This document shows positions 45,355 to 53,515 of a stretch of 64,000 nt of DNA, piece after piece. Each line of letters opens with the position of its first letter. Position 1 is the stretch's first letter. The translations under genes were made by a program, and so were the position numbers. The stretch is from Halovenus salina. Lineage in GTDB: Archaea; Halobacteriota; Halobacteria; Halobacteriales; Haloarculaceae. The stretch is taken from assembly GCF_026410925.1 (NCBI RefSeq), contig NZ_CP112972.1, positions 3,224,001 through 3,288,000 on the forward strand, read 5' to 3'. The notes below the pieces were generated by a model. The model was not told where the DNA came from, did no database searches, and saw only the letters and a program-made list of their open reading frames with translations.

Positions 45355-45731
45355 CTGTCGTACTCGATACAAACGCACTCATGATGCCCGTCGAATGCGA
45401 TATCAGGCTGTTTGACGAACTCGGCCGCCTACTCGATGGGCCAGCGTGTGTCGTTCCCCAGGCCGTCCTCGCCGAACTCGACTCTCTTGCCGCCGGGAGT
45501 GGTGAGGAGGCGGTGGCCGCAGACGTCGGGAGCGACCTCGCGGACGAACACTGTCAGACTCGGGAAGCGACCGAATCGTACGCGGACGACGCGGTTTTCG
45601 AACTTGCACAGGCAGACGACGTGACACACGTCGTGACGAACGACGGGCCGCTCCGTACGCGCCTGCTCGATGCGGGCATACCAGTAATTAGTTTACGGGG
45701 GCGGAATAAACTAGCTATCACTCAACCATAA
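45351..45731 (+). CDS. PIN-domain nuclease (FCF1/VapC9-like)
   Basis: 126 aa with a GTG start overlapping the aIF2-gamma stop. Acidic catalytic residues are in [13 protein letters not shown] (Asp 5), VLAELDSLA (Glu) and [13 protein letters not shown] (Asp). The family is placed with this operon throughout archaea, together with the core translation and transcription genes, which argues for a housekeeping role such as rRNA processing rather than a toxin. No antitoxin gene precedes it. Confidence 0.87.
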   Translation: MTVVLDTNALMMPVECDIRLFDELGRLLDGPACVVPQAVLAELDSLAAGSGEEAVAADVGSDLADEHCQTREATESYADDAVFELAQADDVTHVVTNDGPLRTRLLDAGIPVISLRGRNKLAITQP

Positions 45732-45734
45732 TCT

Positions 45735-46313
45735 ATGTACAAGAGGGTTACACTACGCGACACGGTCGAGGTACCACCGGAGCATCTGGCGGATGTCACG
45801 CCGGACCTCGTGAAGAAACTGCTACAGGACAAACTCGAGGGACGAGTCGACGAGGATGTCGGTTCGGTCGTCTCGGTCATCGATGTTCACGACATCGGAG
45901 CGGGCGCTGTCTTGCACAACGAGCCAGGCGTCTACTACGAGGCCGAGTTCGACGCGCTCACGTTCGACCCCCAGATGCAGGAAGTTGTCGACGGCGAAAT
46001 TGTCGAGGTAGTCAGCTTCGGCGCGTTCGTCGGTATCGGCCCCGTCGACGGGCTGTTGCACGTCTCCCAGATTTCCGAGGAGTATCTCGCCTACGACGAG
46101 GAGAACCAGCAACTGGCCTCGCGGGAGTCGAATGAAACGCTGGGGACTGGCGACTCGGTCCGCGCCCGTATCGTGACAAAGAGCATCGACGAGCGGAATC
46201 CACGCGACTCCAAGATTGGGCTGACGGCGAAACAGGTCGGCCTCGGCAAACACGGCTGGCTCCAGGAACAGCGGGAGAGCCGCCAGACGCAGGCCGAAGC
46301 GGGTGATAACTGA
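45735..46313 (+). CDS. rpo7: DNA-directed RNA polymerase subunit Rpo7 (RpoE')
   Basis: 192 aa. The N-terminal SHS2-type tip domain (MYKRVTLRDTVEVPPEHLAD) is followed by an S1/OB domain (about 82-150, GEIVEVVSFGAFVGIGPVDG with LLHVSQI). It pairs with Rpo4 (409-765) to make the polymerase stalk. The tail VGLGKHGWLQEQRESRQTQ is basic and acidic as in other haloarchaeal forms. Its stop shares TGATGG with the spt4 start. Confidence 0.95.
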   Translation: MYKRVTLRDTVEVPPEHLADVTPDLVKKLLQDKLEGRVDEDVGSVVSVIDVHDIGAGAVLHNEPGVYYEAEFDALTFDPQMQEVVDGEIVEVVSFGAFVGIGPVDGLLHVSQISEEYLAYDEENQQLASRESNETLGTGDSVRARIVTKSIDERNPRDSKIGLTAKQVGLGKHGWLQEQRESRQTQAEAGDN

Positions 46314-46510
46314 TGGCCGACCGACTGGTCTGTCGGGACTGTCATCGCGTCCAGGAGACCGAGGAGGTCGAGGCCTGTATCGCCTGTGGCTCGACCTCGC
46401 TGACCGAGGACTGGGCTGGCTACGTCGTCATCGGCCATCCCGAAGAGAGTATCATCGCAGAGGAGATGGAAGTTGAAGAGCCCGGAACGTACGCGCTGAA
46501 GGTCAGATAA
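46313..46510 (+). CDS. spt4: Transcription elongation factor Spt4 (RpoE'')
   Basis: 65 aa zinc protein with CRDC and CIAC metal ligands. It opens RLVCRDCHRVQETEEVEACI and closes with EWEEVEEPGTYALKV-like residues (EEMEVEEPGTYALKVR). With Spt5 it binds the polymerase clamp and promotes elongation. Coupled to rpo7 (one-base overlap) and followed one base later by the dephospho-CoA kinase gene. Confidence 0.93.
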   Translation: MADRLVCRDCHRVQETEEVEACIACGSTSLTEDWAGYVVIGHPEESIIAEEMEVEEPGTYALKVR

Positions 46511-46511
46511 C

Positions 46512-47063
46512 GTGACAGACGTCGTGCTCGAACTGCCGGAGTCGCTTCGCTCGGAGCTCAAAGAGCCGCTCGGATCCATATACACCGACGGTGACGCTCT
46601 TCTCGAGGCGGCCGGCGAACCGATTATCAGCGTCGGCGATGTGGTCACCTACCACCTCATCGAAGCAGGCTACACGCCCGCAGTCGCGCTCGTCGACGAG
46701 CGGACCGAGCGCAACCAGGTGGCACCAGAGATTTCCCAGCGAGTCGAAAACGAGCGCTTCGACCGGGAGATATCGGTTCACAATCCGGCTGCGACAGTGA
46801 CCGCGGAGTTAGTTGATACACTCTCGGCCGCGATGAGCAGGTCGGAGTCGACGCTCATCGAGGTCGACGGTGAGGAGGACCTCGCCGCCCTGCCCGCTGT
46901 GATGCTTGCCCCAGCCGGTGCAAGTATCGTGTACGGACAGCCCGGAGAAGGGATGGTCCTCGGAACGGTCGACGAGGACCTCAAGCTGGGTGTCCGGAAC
47001 ATTATTTCGCAGATGGACGGCGATACAGAACGCTTTTTCGACCAAATCAGAGAGTCTCACTAA
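46512..47063 (+). CDS. GTP-dependent dephospho-CoA kinase (DUF359)
   Basis: 183 aa with a GTG start. The final step of coenzyme A synthesis in archaea is carried out by this DUF359 family, which uses GTP and is unrelated to bacterial CoaE. Visible blocks are KEPLGSIYTDGDALLE, ISVGDVVTYHLIEAGYTPAVALVDERTER, VHNPAATVTAEL and VDGEEDLAALPAVMLAPAGASIVYGQPGEG (only partly quoted). It is the last gene of the aIF2-gamma operon, a placement shared by many archaea. Confidence 0.88.
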   Translation: MTDVVLELPESLRSELKEPLGSIYTDGDALLEAAGEPIISVGDVVTYHLIEAGYTPAVALVDERTERNQVAPEISQRVENERFDREISVHNPAATVTAELVDTLSAAMSRSESTLIEVDGEEDLAALPAVMLAPAGASIVYGQPGEGMVLGTVDEDLKLGVRNIISQMDGDTERFFDQIRESH

Positions 47064-47104
47064 CGACCACCACAGATATACACGACGCCAGTATACAGGT
47101 AGGC

Positions 47105-48727
47105 ATGAAGCTCTCTTACCGGTATACGATATTTTTTCTTGTCGTTGTTCTCGTGTCTTGTGGGGTTCTGTTCGCAACGTTCTCTGCACACCGCTCCGAT
47201 GTGACCGACGACGCAGAGACAGACCTCAGAGATCGATCAGAGCGTCTATCCTCCTTTCTTGACACGGAACTCCGCAAACAACAGCAGGTTGTTGAATTCG
47301 CCGCCACTGACCGGCGGGCACTCAACCACGGTACTGCGACACAGCGCTCGATGCTCGAATCGTTCGTCGATACCACCGCGTTCAACGGCGTCTCAGTAGT
47401 CAACACGACGGGGAAGATACAGGCACTCGTGACCGACGAGGGGTACCAGCCCGAGATAGTAGACAGCGATATCAGCAACCGAACCTACGTCCAGCGCGCC
47501 CTTGGCGGCGAACCGTACATCAGTCGCCCCCTCCGCGCGAAAACTGGCAATCGTATCGTCGTGATGAGCGGACCCGTGACTGTTGACGGCGAGGTGCGCG
47601 GAAGCATCAACGCCGCCTACCACCTCAACAGCACGGAGATGTTTGCTGGGCTGGCAAGCGAAAACGAGGCTGGCTCGGTGACCGTCGAGTCGAACGGTCT
47701 GGTGCTGTACAGCACTCTTAAAGACGAGGAGACGCTCACCAAGAGCGCTGACCTCGATGCAGTTGACTGGACGGTGACCGCACACTATGATAAAAACGCA
47801 GTCAACGCCTCGGCAAAGCAACTCGCTGTCTTCCAGGGGCTGATGGGACTGGTTCTCCTGGGAACGCTCGCGGCTTTCGGTTGGTGGGTGTATCGGGCCC
47901 AGATTCTCCAGATAAATCAACTCCTGGGTCAGTTGAACGCACTTGAACAACGCCAGTATGACCAGCGCATCGAGCTGGATGGCGGCCACGAGTGGGAGCA
48001 GATTGGACAGGCACTCGGTGAGCTGCGCGAATCTCTCACACAGCGCGAGCAAATGCTCCTCGTCCACAACCGTATCCTCCGGCATAACCTTCGGAACAAG
48101 CTGAACGTGATACGGAGCCGGGCTGAAATCCTCGACAACAAGAATGGGTCCTCTTCGGAGACAGCGGAAATTCAACAAGCGACGGACACACTTCTCGGGC
48201 TTGCCGACAGAGCACGGACTACCGAACGCCTACTCGACCCGCCGGACGAAGACGCTCAGACGGACATTGCAGACGTAGTCAGAGAGCGCACAGACACGAT
48301 AGCTACCTCACACCCGGAGCTGTCGGTCAACGTTTCGGCCCCAGAGACCGAATATGTCGCCTGTGGCACTGAAATCGGTACGGCAATCGAGGAACTCCTC
48401 CAGAACGTCGTCGACCACGCAGGACCGGAACCAACCGCACACGTCACCGTTGCCGAAGCCGGAGACTGTACCGTTGTTCGTATCGAGGACGACGGTGACG
48501 GTATCCCCGACTCTGAGGCAAAACTCGTCTCTGGAGACCACGATATCACACAGCTTCAACATACTGTGGGAATTGGACTCAGGCTTGTCGACTGGATTGT
48601 CTCTCGGTACGACGGGACATTTCGAGTGCCACAGACCGACGAGAACGGATGTCTCGTCGAGATGGAACTGCCCCGAGCCCCCTCGGAGACACCATCACAA
48701 CCTCACTCGACGAGAACGAGCACGTAG
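47105..48727 (+). CDS. Transmembrane sensor histidine kinase (Cache-like, HAMP)
   Basis: 540 aa. Helix 1 is about 8-26, an extracellular domain of about 210 residues follows (including SNRTYVQRALGGEPYISRP, a Cache-type strand pattern), and helix 2 is about 240-258. A HAMP-like linker leads to the kinase core with His in NRILRHNLRNKLNVI (about 325). HATPase shows IEELLQNVVDHAG, EDDGDGIPD and HTVGIGLRLVDW, where the G2 box is weak (V in place of G). It resembles 26177-27859. Its 3' end overlaps the tRNA methyltransferase gene on the other strand by 25 bases. Confidence 0.87.
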   Translation: MKLSYRYTIFFLVVVLVSCGVLFATFSAHRSDVTDDAETDLRDRSERLSSFLDTELRKQQQVVEFAATDRRALNHGTATQRSMLESFVDTTAFNGVSVVNTTGKIQALVTDEGYQPEIVDSDISNRTYVQRALGGEPYISRPLRAKTGNRIVVMSGPVTVDGEVRGSINAAYHLNSTEMFAGLASENEAGSVTVESNGLVLYSTLKDEETLTKSADLDAVDWTVTAHYDKNAVNASAKQLAVFQGLMGLVLLGTLAAFGWWVYRAQILQINQLLGQLNALEQRQYDQRIELDGGHEWEQIGQALGELRESLTQREQMLLVHNRILRHNLRNKLNVIRSRAEILDNKNGSSSETAEIQQATDTLLGLADRARTTERLLDPPDEDAQTDIADVVRERTDTIATSHPELSVNVSAPETEYVACGTEIGTAIEELLQNVVDHAGPEPTAHVTVAEAGDCTVVRIEDDGDGIPDSEAKLVSGDHDITQLQHTVGIGLRLVDWIVSRYDGTFRVPQTDENGCLVEMELPRAPSETPSQPHSTRTST

Positions 48728-49731
48728 CGCGTGAGCGACCGATGGACCCGTCTCTCGAACGTTGCGTCGACCGACCAGCCGACAGACCGTGCCTGGGTAG
48801 CCCAGGAGCGGTCGCCGACGACGACACACCGCGAAGCGACTCGTCTGGATTCTGCGAGCGCGTCGGCGACAAGCGTTTCGAGTTCGCCTTCGATTTTCGA
48901 CTGGCGACCGTAGGGGGTGTCGAAGACGACGCCGTCGACCGAATCGTCGGCAAGGGCAAGCGCGTCCGCCGACCCTCTGAGCAGTTCCCAGTCCCCGCCG
49001 AGAAAGGCCGCGAGGTTCTCGCTGGTGCCCCGGAGCATCTTCGCCTGTACATCCGAGCCGAGGACAGTTGAGCCAACTAGTCCTGCCTCGATGAGCAACC
49101 CGCCGGTCCCGCACATTGGGTCGAGGATTCTCGTGTCCGGGCCGGCTCCGGCGATGTTGACGAGCGCGCGGGCGAGCATCGGGTCCATGCTGCCGGGCTG
49201 GAAGAAGGGACGGTCGCTCGGCTTGCGCGTGGTGAAGTCGCGGGTACTCGCGGCCGCAAGCCAGCCCAGCGCACAGACCTCGCCGGTCGGTCCCGCCGAG
49301 AACAGCGCGCGAAGCTCGTGGTCGGGGTCGTCGAGGTCGACGGTGAATCCGCGCTCGACGAGAATATCGCCCAGTGCGCGCTCTGTGGCCTGTGTGTCGA
49401 TGCCGGTCGTGCTTCGTACGTCGACCGCCCGGACGGCCACAGAGCCGTCGCGGGCGAGATTTGTGGCCTCCAGTATCGCCGTCGCGCCGTCGAGCGTCGG
49501 CTCGCTCCGCCCGAGAAGCCGGCTAGCCCGGTGGGTAAACGCCAGCTGTTCTACGCCGTCGATACCGCGTGCAACCGCCAGCCCCGGAGCGAGTATCGAC
49601 ACGTCGGTTGCTCCCGAGCGTGCCTCGTACGCCCCAAATTCGTCGTCCTGGCCCGCCAGTTCGAGAACGTACACGGTGGTACTGACCCTCCCAGCGAGTT
49701 GAGCGTAACGGTTGCTGGCCTCCCGACTCAC
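48703..49731 (-). CDS. tRNA (guanine-10-N2)-methyltransferase (Trm-G10 type)
   Basis: 342 aa with a GTG start. The N-terminal THUMP-like domain (about 30-160) and the C-terminal methyltransferase domain (motif I LDPMCGTGGLLIEAG, motif IV VFDTPYGRQSK in place of D-P-P-Y) are those of the archaeal family that makes m2G or m2,2G at position 10 of tRNA (TIGR01177). The preceding block FFQPGSMDPMLARALVNIAG is diagnostic. It starts close to tbp (41 bases between divergent starts), so both promoters share one small region. Confidence 0.88.
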   Translation of the reverse strand: MSREASNRYAQLAGRVSTTVYVLELAGQDDEFGAYEARSGATDVSILAPGLAVARGIDGVEQLAFTHRASRLLGRSEPTLDGATAILEATNLARDGSVAVRAVDVRSTTGIDTQATERALGDILVERGFTVDLDDPDHELRALFSAGPTGEVCALGWLAAASTRDFTTRKPSDRPFFQPGSMDPMLARALVNIAGAGPDTRILDPMCGTGGLLIEAGLVGSTVLGSDVQAKMLRGTSENLAAFLGGDWELLRGSADALALADDSVDGVVFDTPYGRQSKIEGELETLVADALAESRRVASRCVVVGDRSWATQARSVGWSVDATFERRVHRSLTRYVLVLVE

Positions 49732-49745
49732 GAACCTTTATAAGG

Positions 49746-49754
49746 TTTAAATAC
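49746..49754 (+). promoter_or_regulatory. TATA element of tbp
   Basis: The sequence tttaaatac is 18-26 bases from the ATG at 49772, so the transcript is probably leaderless. A second TATA-like cctttataagg (49735-49745) sits just upstream, almost at the start of the divergent methyltransferase gene. Confidence 0.55.
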
Positions 49755-49771
49755 GACGTTTAAGTCGAGAT

Positions 49772-50332
49772 ATGGTTGACCCAAAGGAGACAATCAATAT
49801 CGAAAACGTCGTCGCCTCGACGGGTATCGGGCAGGAACTCGACTTGCAGAGTGTCGCCATGGACCTCGAGGGCGCGGACTACGACCCCGAGCAGTTCCCC
49901 GGGCTGGTCTACCGGACCCAGGAGCCAAAGTCGGCGGCACTGATCTTCCGGTCGGGCAAAATCGTCTGTACGGGTGCCAAGAGCACCGATGACGTCCACC
50001 AGAGCCTGCGTATCGTCTTTGACAAGCTGCGCGAGCTCAACATCCAGGTAGAGGACGACCCCGAGATTATCGTCCAGAACATCGTCACCTCAGCGGATCT
50101 GGGTCGGAACCTCAACCTCAACGCTATCGCCATCGGCCTCGGACTGGAGAAAATCGAGTACGAGCCCGAGCAGTTCCCCGGACTCGTCTACCGCCTCGAC
50201 GAGCCGGATGTCGTCGCGTTGCTGTTCGGCTCTGGCAAGCTCGTCATCACGGGTGGGAAACAGCCCGACGACGCCAAGGAGGCCGTCGACAAGATCGTCT
50301 CGCGGCTCGAAGAACTCGGTCTGCTGGAGTAA
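49772..50332 (+). CDS. tbp: TATA-box-binding protein
   Basis: 186 aa saddle protein made of two direct repeats. Repeat 1 has NVVASTGIGQELDLQSVAMD and FPGLVYRTQEPKSAALIF. Repeat 2 has NIVTSADLGRNLNLNAIAIG and FPGLVYRLDEPDVVALLF. Each ends in the G-K-[IL]-V-[CI]-T-G motif (SGKIVCTGAKS, SGKLVITGGKQ) that lines the DNA-binding face. It is the general initiation factor that recognises the TATA elements found across the window. Haloarchaea often have several tbp genes; this one has a standard sequence. Confidence 0.97.
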   Translation: MVDPKETINIENVVASTGIGQELDLQSVAMDLEGADYDPEQFPGLVYRTQEPKSAALIFRSGKIVCTGAKSTDDVHQSLRIVFDKLRELNIQVEDDPEIIVQNIVTSADLGRNLNLNAIAIGLGLEKIEYEPEQFPGLVYRLDEPDVVALLFGSGKLVITGGKQPDDAKEAVDKIVSRLEELGLLE

Positions 50333-50383
50333 CGCTTCCGGACTAGTTGGCGGCTATTCTATCCAGACAGCTCTTGCAGGCGG

Positions 50384-51439
50384 TTACTCGGCCGGCTGAT
50401 ACGTGACGCGGTAGGAATCGCCGGTGGTCACGTCTTTGGCCTCGTAGAACCGGATGTTGCGCTCCTGGCTCGTCGTGACGGGAAAGTCGTAATGGACAGC
50501 CTCGTAGTCGGGTTTGTCGCCGCTTTCGGCCTGCTCGCGGACGAACTCCCGGTGGTCCGTGAGCCGGCGCTCGATGACCGTCTGTGAGATATCCGACAAC
50601 GACGCGAGACGCTCCTCGAAGTGATCGAGAAACTGCTCGTCCAGTTCGTAGCCAACGGAGTTGCGGCCCGCGACCATCGCCGCCAGCGTCGTGGTTCCGG
50701 TGCCCCAGAACGGGTCGAGCACCGTATCGCCGTAGACGGAGTACATATTACAGAGCCGATACGGAATCTCGAACGGAAAGGCTGCGGCACGCTCGCGCAG
50801 ACCATCGTCAGAGAGGTCCTGCAGGCGGCCGCGAACATCTGTCCACACGTCGGTGAACCAGCGGTTTCGCTCCTCCCAGAAGTAGGCAGCCTCGTAGCGC
50901 CGGTCGGCTCGGGGCTCGAATGAACGACGCGCTCCGTTGCGAAAGACGAGGATGTACTCGTGTTCGAGGGTGACGTAAGCGTTCGGTGGCACCATCCCCG
51001 ATCCCATGAACTTCGCAGCGCTGTTGGTTGGCTTGTGCCAGAGCACGTCGGGCAGTGGCTCGAAGCCCCGTCGCTTCATCGCCTCGATGAGCCGGGCGTG
51101 GTTTGGGAACACACTGAACCGACCGTCGACAGTTCGGGTCGCGTCGCCGATGTTCAGACAGACGATACCGCCCGGCGTGACTACCCGTTCGAGCGCGTCC
51201 CAGACGCCATCAAGGACGCCGTGCATCGCGTCGAAGGCGGCCTCTCCCTTCCCGGCGTCGAGGAAATCCCGCACCGACGGGTCGAGGTCGGCAAAGAGGT
51301 CGTCCCACATCTCGACCATCGGGTACGGCGGCGATGTGACGACGAGATCGACAGAGTTCTGATCGAGCGAATCGAGGCCGCGAGCATCCGCCGTGTGGAC
51401 GGTGTGTGTTGTCTCCAGGTCGGAAGTATCGTCTGTCAT
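50384..51439 (-). CDS. zim: Orphan DNA methyltransferase, probably the CTAG-specific N4-cytosine type
   Basis: 351 aa from ATG 51439. Motif IV (TSPPYPMVEMWDDL) precedes motif I (LDPFWGTGTTTLAAM), the order of beta-class amino-methyltransferases, and T-S-P-P-Y fits N4-cytosine enzymes. Haloarchaea carry a conserved solitary methyltransferase of this build (Zim) that modifies CTAG. No restriction gene is adjacent. CTAG appears scarce by eye in this window. The identification as Zim is by class and context. The frame is open upstream of 51439 but that part is the antisense of hisG. Confidence 0.68.
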   Translation of the reverse strand: MTDDTSDLETTHTVHTADARGLDSLDQNSVDLVVTSPPYPMVEMWDDLFADLDPSVRDFLDAGKGEAAFDAMHGVLDGVWDALERVVTPGGIVCLNIGDATRTVDGRFSVFPNHARLIEAMKRRGFEPLPDVLWHKPTNSAAKFMGSGMVPPNAYVTLEHEYILVFRNGARRSFEPRADRRYEAAYFWEERNRWFTDVWTDVRGRLQDLSDDGLRERAAAFPFEIPYRLCNMYSVYGDTVLDPFWGTGTTTLAAMVAGRNSVGYELDEQFLDHFEERLASLSDISQTVIERRLTDHREFVREQAESGDKPDYEAVHYDFPVTTSQERNIRFYEAKDVTTGDSYRVTYQPAE

Positions 51440-51449
51440 CAGACGACGC

Positions 51450-52295
51450 TCACTCGACGAGACGCTCGATTTCGGTGACGAGGATGTCCGTCGCGCCGAC
51501 CGACTTGAGGTCGGTAATCGCCTCGAAGACGTTATCCTCCTCAACGACAGCGTGAATCGCGACCTGGTCGGTGCCGGCGATATCCATGACCGTCGGTCCG
51601 CCCATTCCCGGGATGACGTCTTTGACCGCATCGAGGTTTTCCTTGGGGGCATTGAGCATGAGATACCGCTGATTGTCCGCTGCGATGACCGAGGACAGCG
51701 CCGTCGAGACATGTTCGACCTTCTCGTCGTCGACCACGTCCGGCCGGGCGAACAGGCGAACAGACGATTCGAGTACCTCGTCGATCACCTCCAGTCGATT
51801 CATTCGGAGCGTCGTTCCAGTCGAGGTGATGTCGACGATTGCGTCGGCCATGTCGACGTGTGGTGTGAGTTCGGTTGCACCCGACACCTCGGTGATGTCG
51901 ACATCGATACCGGCCTCTTCGAAGAAGTCACGGGTGACGCTCGGAAACTCCGTCGCCACGGTACCTCCCTCCAGGTCACTCGTCGCCGTGATATTGCTCT
52001 CCTCGGGGGCTGCCAGGACGATACGGCAGGTCCCGTATTCGAGGTCGAGCAGTTCGTCGAGGTCGACGGCGGATTCGCGGACCTGGTCGTAGCCGGTGAT
52101 TCCCAGATCGGCGGCCCCGTCGGCGACGTATTCGGGGATGTCGTTCGTCCGGGCAAAGAGAACGGTCACATCGGGGTCGACCGTGTTCGCATACAGCTTC
52201 CGGTCGGCACCGTCGACGAGATGGAGTCCTGCCCGCTCTAACAGGTCGACAGTAGGCTCGTGAAGACGCCCCTTGTTGGGTACGGCAATGCGCAT
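51450..52295 (-). CDS. hisG: ATP phosphoribosyltransferase HisG (long form)
   Basis: 281 aa. It catalyses the first step of histidine synthesis. The start is [20 protein letters not shown], with [13 protein letters not shown] in the PRPP-binding half and [20 protein letters not shown] in the second periplasmic-binding-like lobe. The C-terminal 75 residues ([15 protein letters not shown] and following) form the ACT-like regulatory domain of the long type, so it should be inhibited by histidine directly and not need HisZ. It sits 10 bases upstream of the DNA methyltransferase gene. Confidence 0.94.
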   Translation of the reverse strand: MRIAVPNKGRLHEPTVDLLERAGLHLVDGADRKLYANTVDPDVTVLFARTNDIPEYVADGAADLGITGYDQVRESAVDLDELLDLEYGTCRIVLAAPEESNITATSDLEGGTVATEFPSVTRDFFEEAGIDVDITEVSGATELTPHVDMADAIVDITSTGTTLRMNRLEVIDEVLESSVRLFARPDVVDDEKVEHVSTALSSVIAADNQRYLMLNAPKENLDAVKDVIPGMGGPTVMDIAGTDQVAIHAVVEEDNVFEAITDLKSVGATDILVTEIERLVE

Positions 52296-52391
52296 ACCCT
52301 CTGTACCGGCCGACGGTGCAATTGTTTTTCGAAGCCGGGGCGACCGAACCAATATAAACACTCATCTGTTTCTGCCCCTAATACTAACTGA

Positions 52392-53462
52392 ATGGGAAAC
52401 CCTGCGGGCCCCGGAAAACAGTACTGTACGTCCTGTGGTGAACTGATAGACCGGGACGCGGAGTACTGCACGTACTGTGGTGTCGAGACGAAAGACAGGG
52501 AGTTTCCGAACGACCGGTCGGGGCCGGCCACGGCCTCGGACGGGCGGTCGTTCCGAGAGAGTCGACACGACAGCACTGAGCCGACGACGGACCGGCGTAG
52601 CGGTCCCGTCAGCGAGCAGTCCACAGACCGCGACTACGGCTCGCCCAGAGTCGGCATCGAGGGCCAGATGGGGCCACCGTCGACAGATTCGACGCTGCGG
52701 ACTGTCGGGACTGCTGCCGGACTGGGGATTCTCGGCGTTGTGTTGCTCATCGTGTTCTCGGCACTTGGCAGTCTCGTGTTGTTCGCGCTCCAGCTGCCCG
52801 ACCTCGCAACACTCGCGGTCGGGACCGCCGTCGGCCAGTATCTCGGATTCATGGGACTGGGTGTTTGGTATCTCCAGCGACGCGGATACGACAGGAAAGG
52901 CATCCGCTCGTATCTGGGGATTCGACGCCCCTCGATTCGGGAGATTGGACTTGTCCTTTTAGGGTGGCTGGCGATTTTCGTCATGGTCATCGTGGTAAGT
53001 CTCGTCGTCCAGGCCTTCCTGCCAGAGCCCGCACAGAACGAGGGTGCCTCGCAGTTCGCCGAGGGCGCGACGAATCCGGCTATCCTCGCGGCCGGTGTCC
53101 TGTTTATGTTCGTCGTCGTCGGCCCCTGTGAGGAGTTCCTCTACCGCGGTATCGTCCAGAACCGGCTCCGCGAGCGTCTCTCGGCTGGGCCGGCGATTCT
53201 CATTGCCGCGGCGGTGTTCGCCTCGGTTCACGTCATCGCACTCTCTGGTGGCGACCCCGTGGCAATGGCGACGACCGTCGGTATCCTCTTCGTTCCGGCG
53301 CTCGTCCTCGGGTCGTTGTACGAGTACACCGGCAATCTCGTCGTCGTTTCGTTGCTGCACGGCCTGCATAACTCCGTTATTCTCAGTGTCGTCTTCCTGG
53401 GGCCGAGTGGCGGGGAGGCTGCGGAGTTCATTACGGCTCTTCTGAGCATCCTGCCGGTGTAG
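52392..53462 (+). CDS. CPBP-family membrane protease with N-terminal zinc ribbon
   Basis: 356 aa. Residues 11-30 make a zinc ribbon (YCTSCGELIDRDAEYCTYCG). A disordered hydrophilic linker follows (about 35-105, rich in Ser, Arg and Asp). Eight membrane helices carry the CPBP/CAAX motifs: EEFLYR in PCEEFLYRGIVQNRL, FASVHVI and LLHGLHNSV. These Glu, His and Asn residues form the intramembrane metal or proton site of Rce1-like proteases. The targets of haloarchaeal members are unknown. Start ATG 52392 opens MGNPAGPGKQY. Confidence 0.85.
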   Translation: MGNPAGPGKQYCTSCGELIDRDAEYCTYCGVETKDREFPNDRSGPATASDGRSFRESRHDSTEPTTDRRSGPVSEQSTDRDYGSPRVGIEGQMGPPSTDSTLRTVGTAAGLGILGVVLLIVFSALGSLVLFALQLPDLATLAVGTAVGQYLGFMGLGVWYLQRRGYDRKGIRSYLGIRRPSIREIGLVLLGWLAIFVMVIVVSLVVQAFLPEPAQNEGASQFAEGATNPAILAAGVLFMFVVVGPCEEFLYRGIVQNRLRERLSAGPAILIAAAVFASVHVIALSGGDPVAMATTVGILFVPALVLGSLYEYTGNLVVVSLLHGLHNSVILSVVFLGPSGGEAAEFITALLSILPV

Positions 53463-53515
53463 TCTCGACCCCAAAAGGACAGAAGCTATAGTCGTCGGGC
53501 CTGCCAGAGACATAC

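Noticed and set aside
45351-45731. PIN protein as VapC toxin
   Set aside because: No antitoxin gene is adjacent, and the gene sits in a conserved core operon with aIF2-gamma, rpo7 and spt4.
51440-51712. N-terminal extension of the DNA methyltransferase frame
   Set aside because: The added residues are Ser/Arg-rich and antisense to hisG; the ATG at 51439 gives a normal start.
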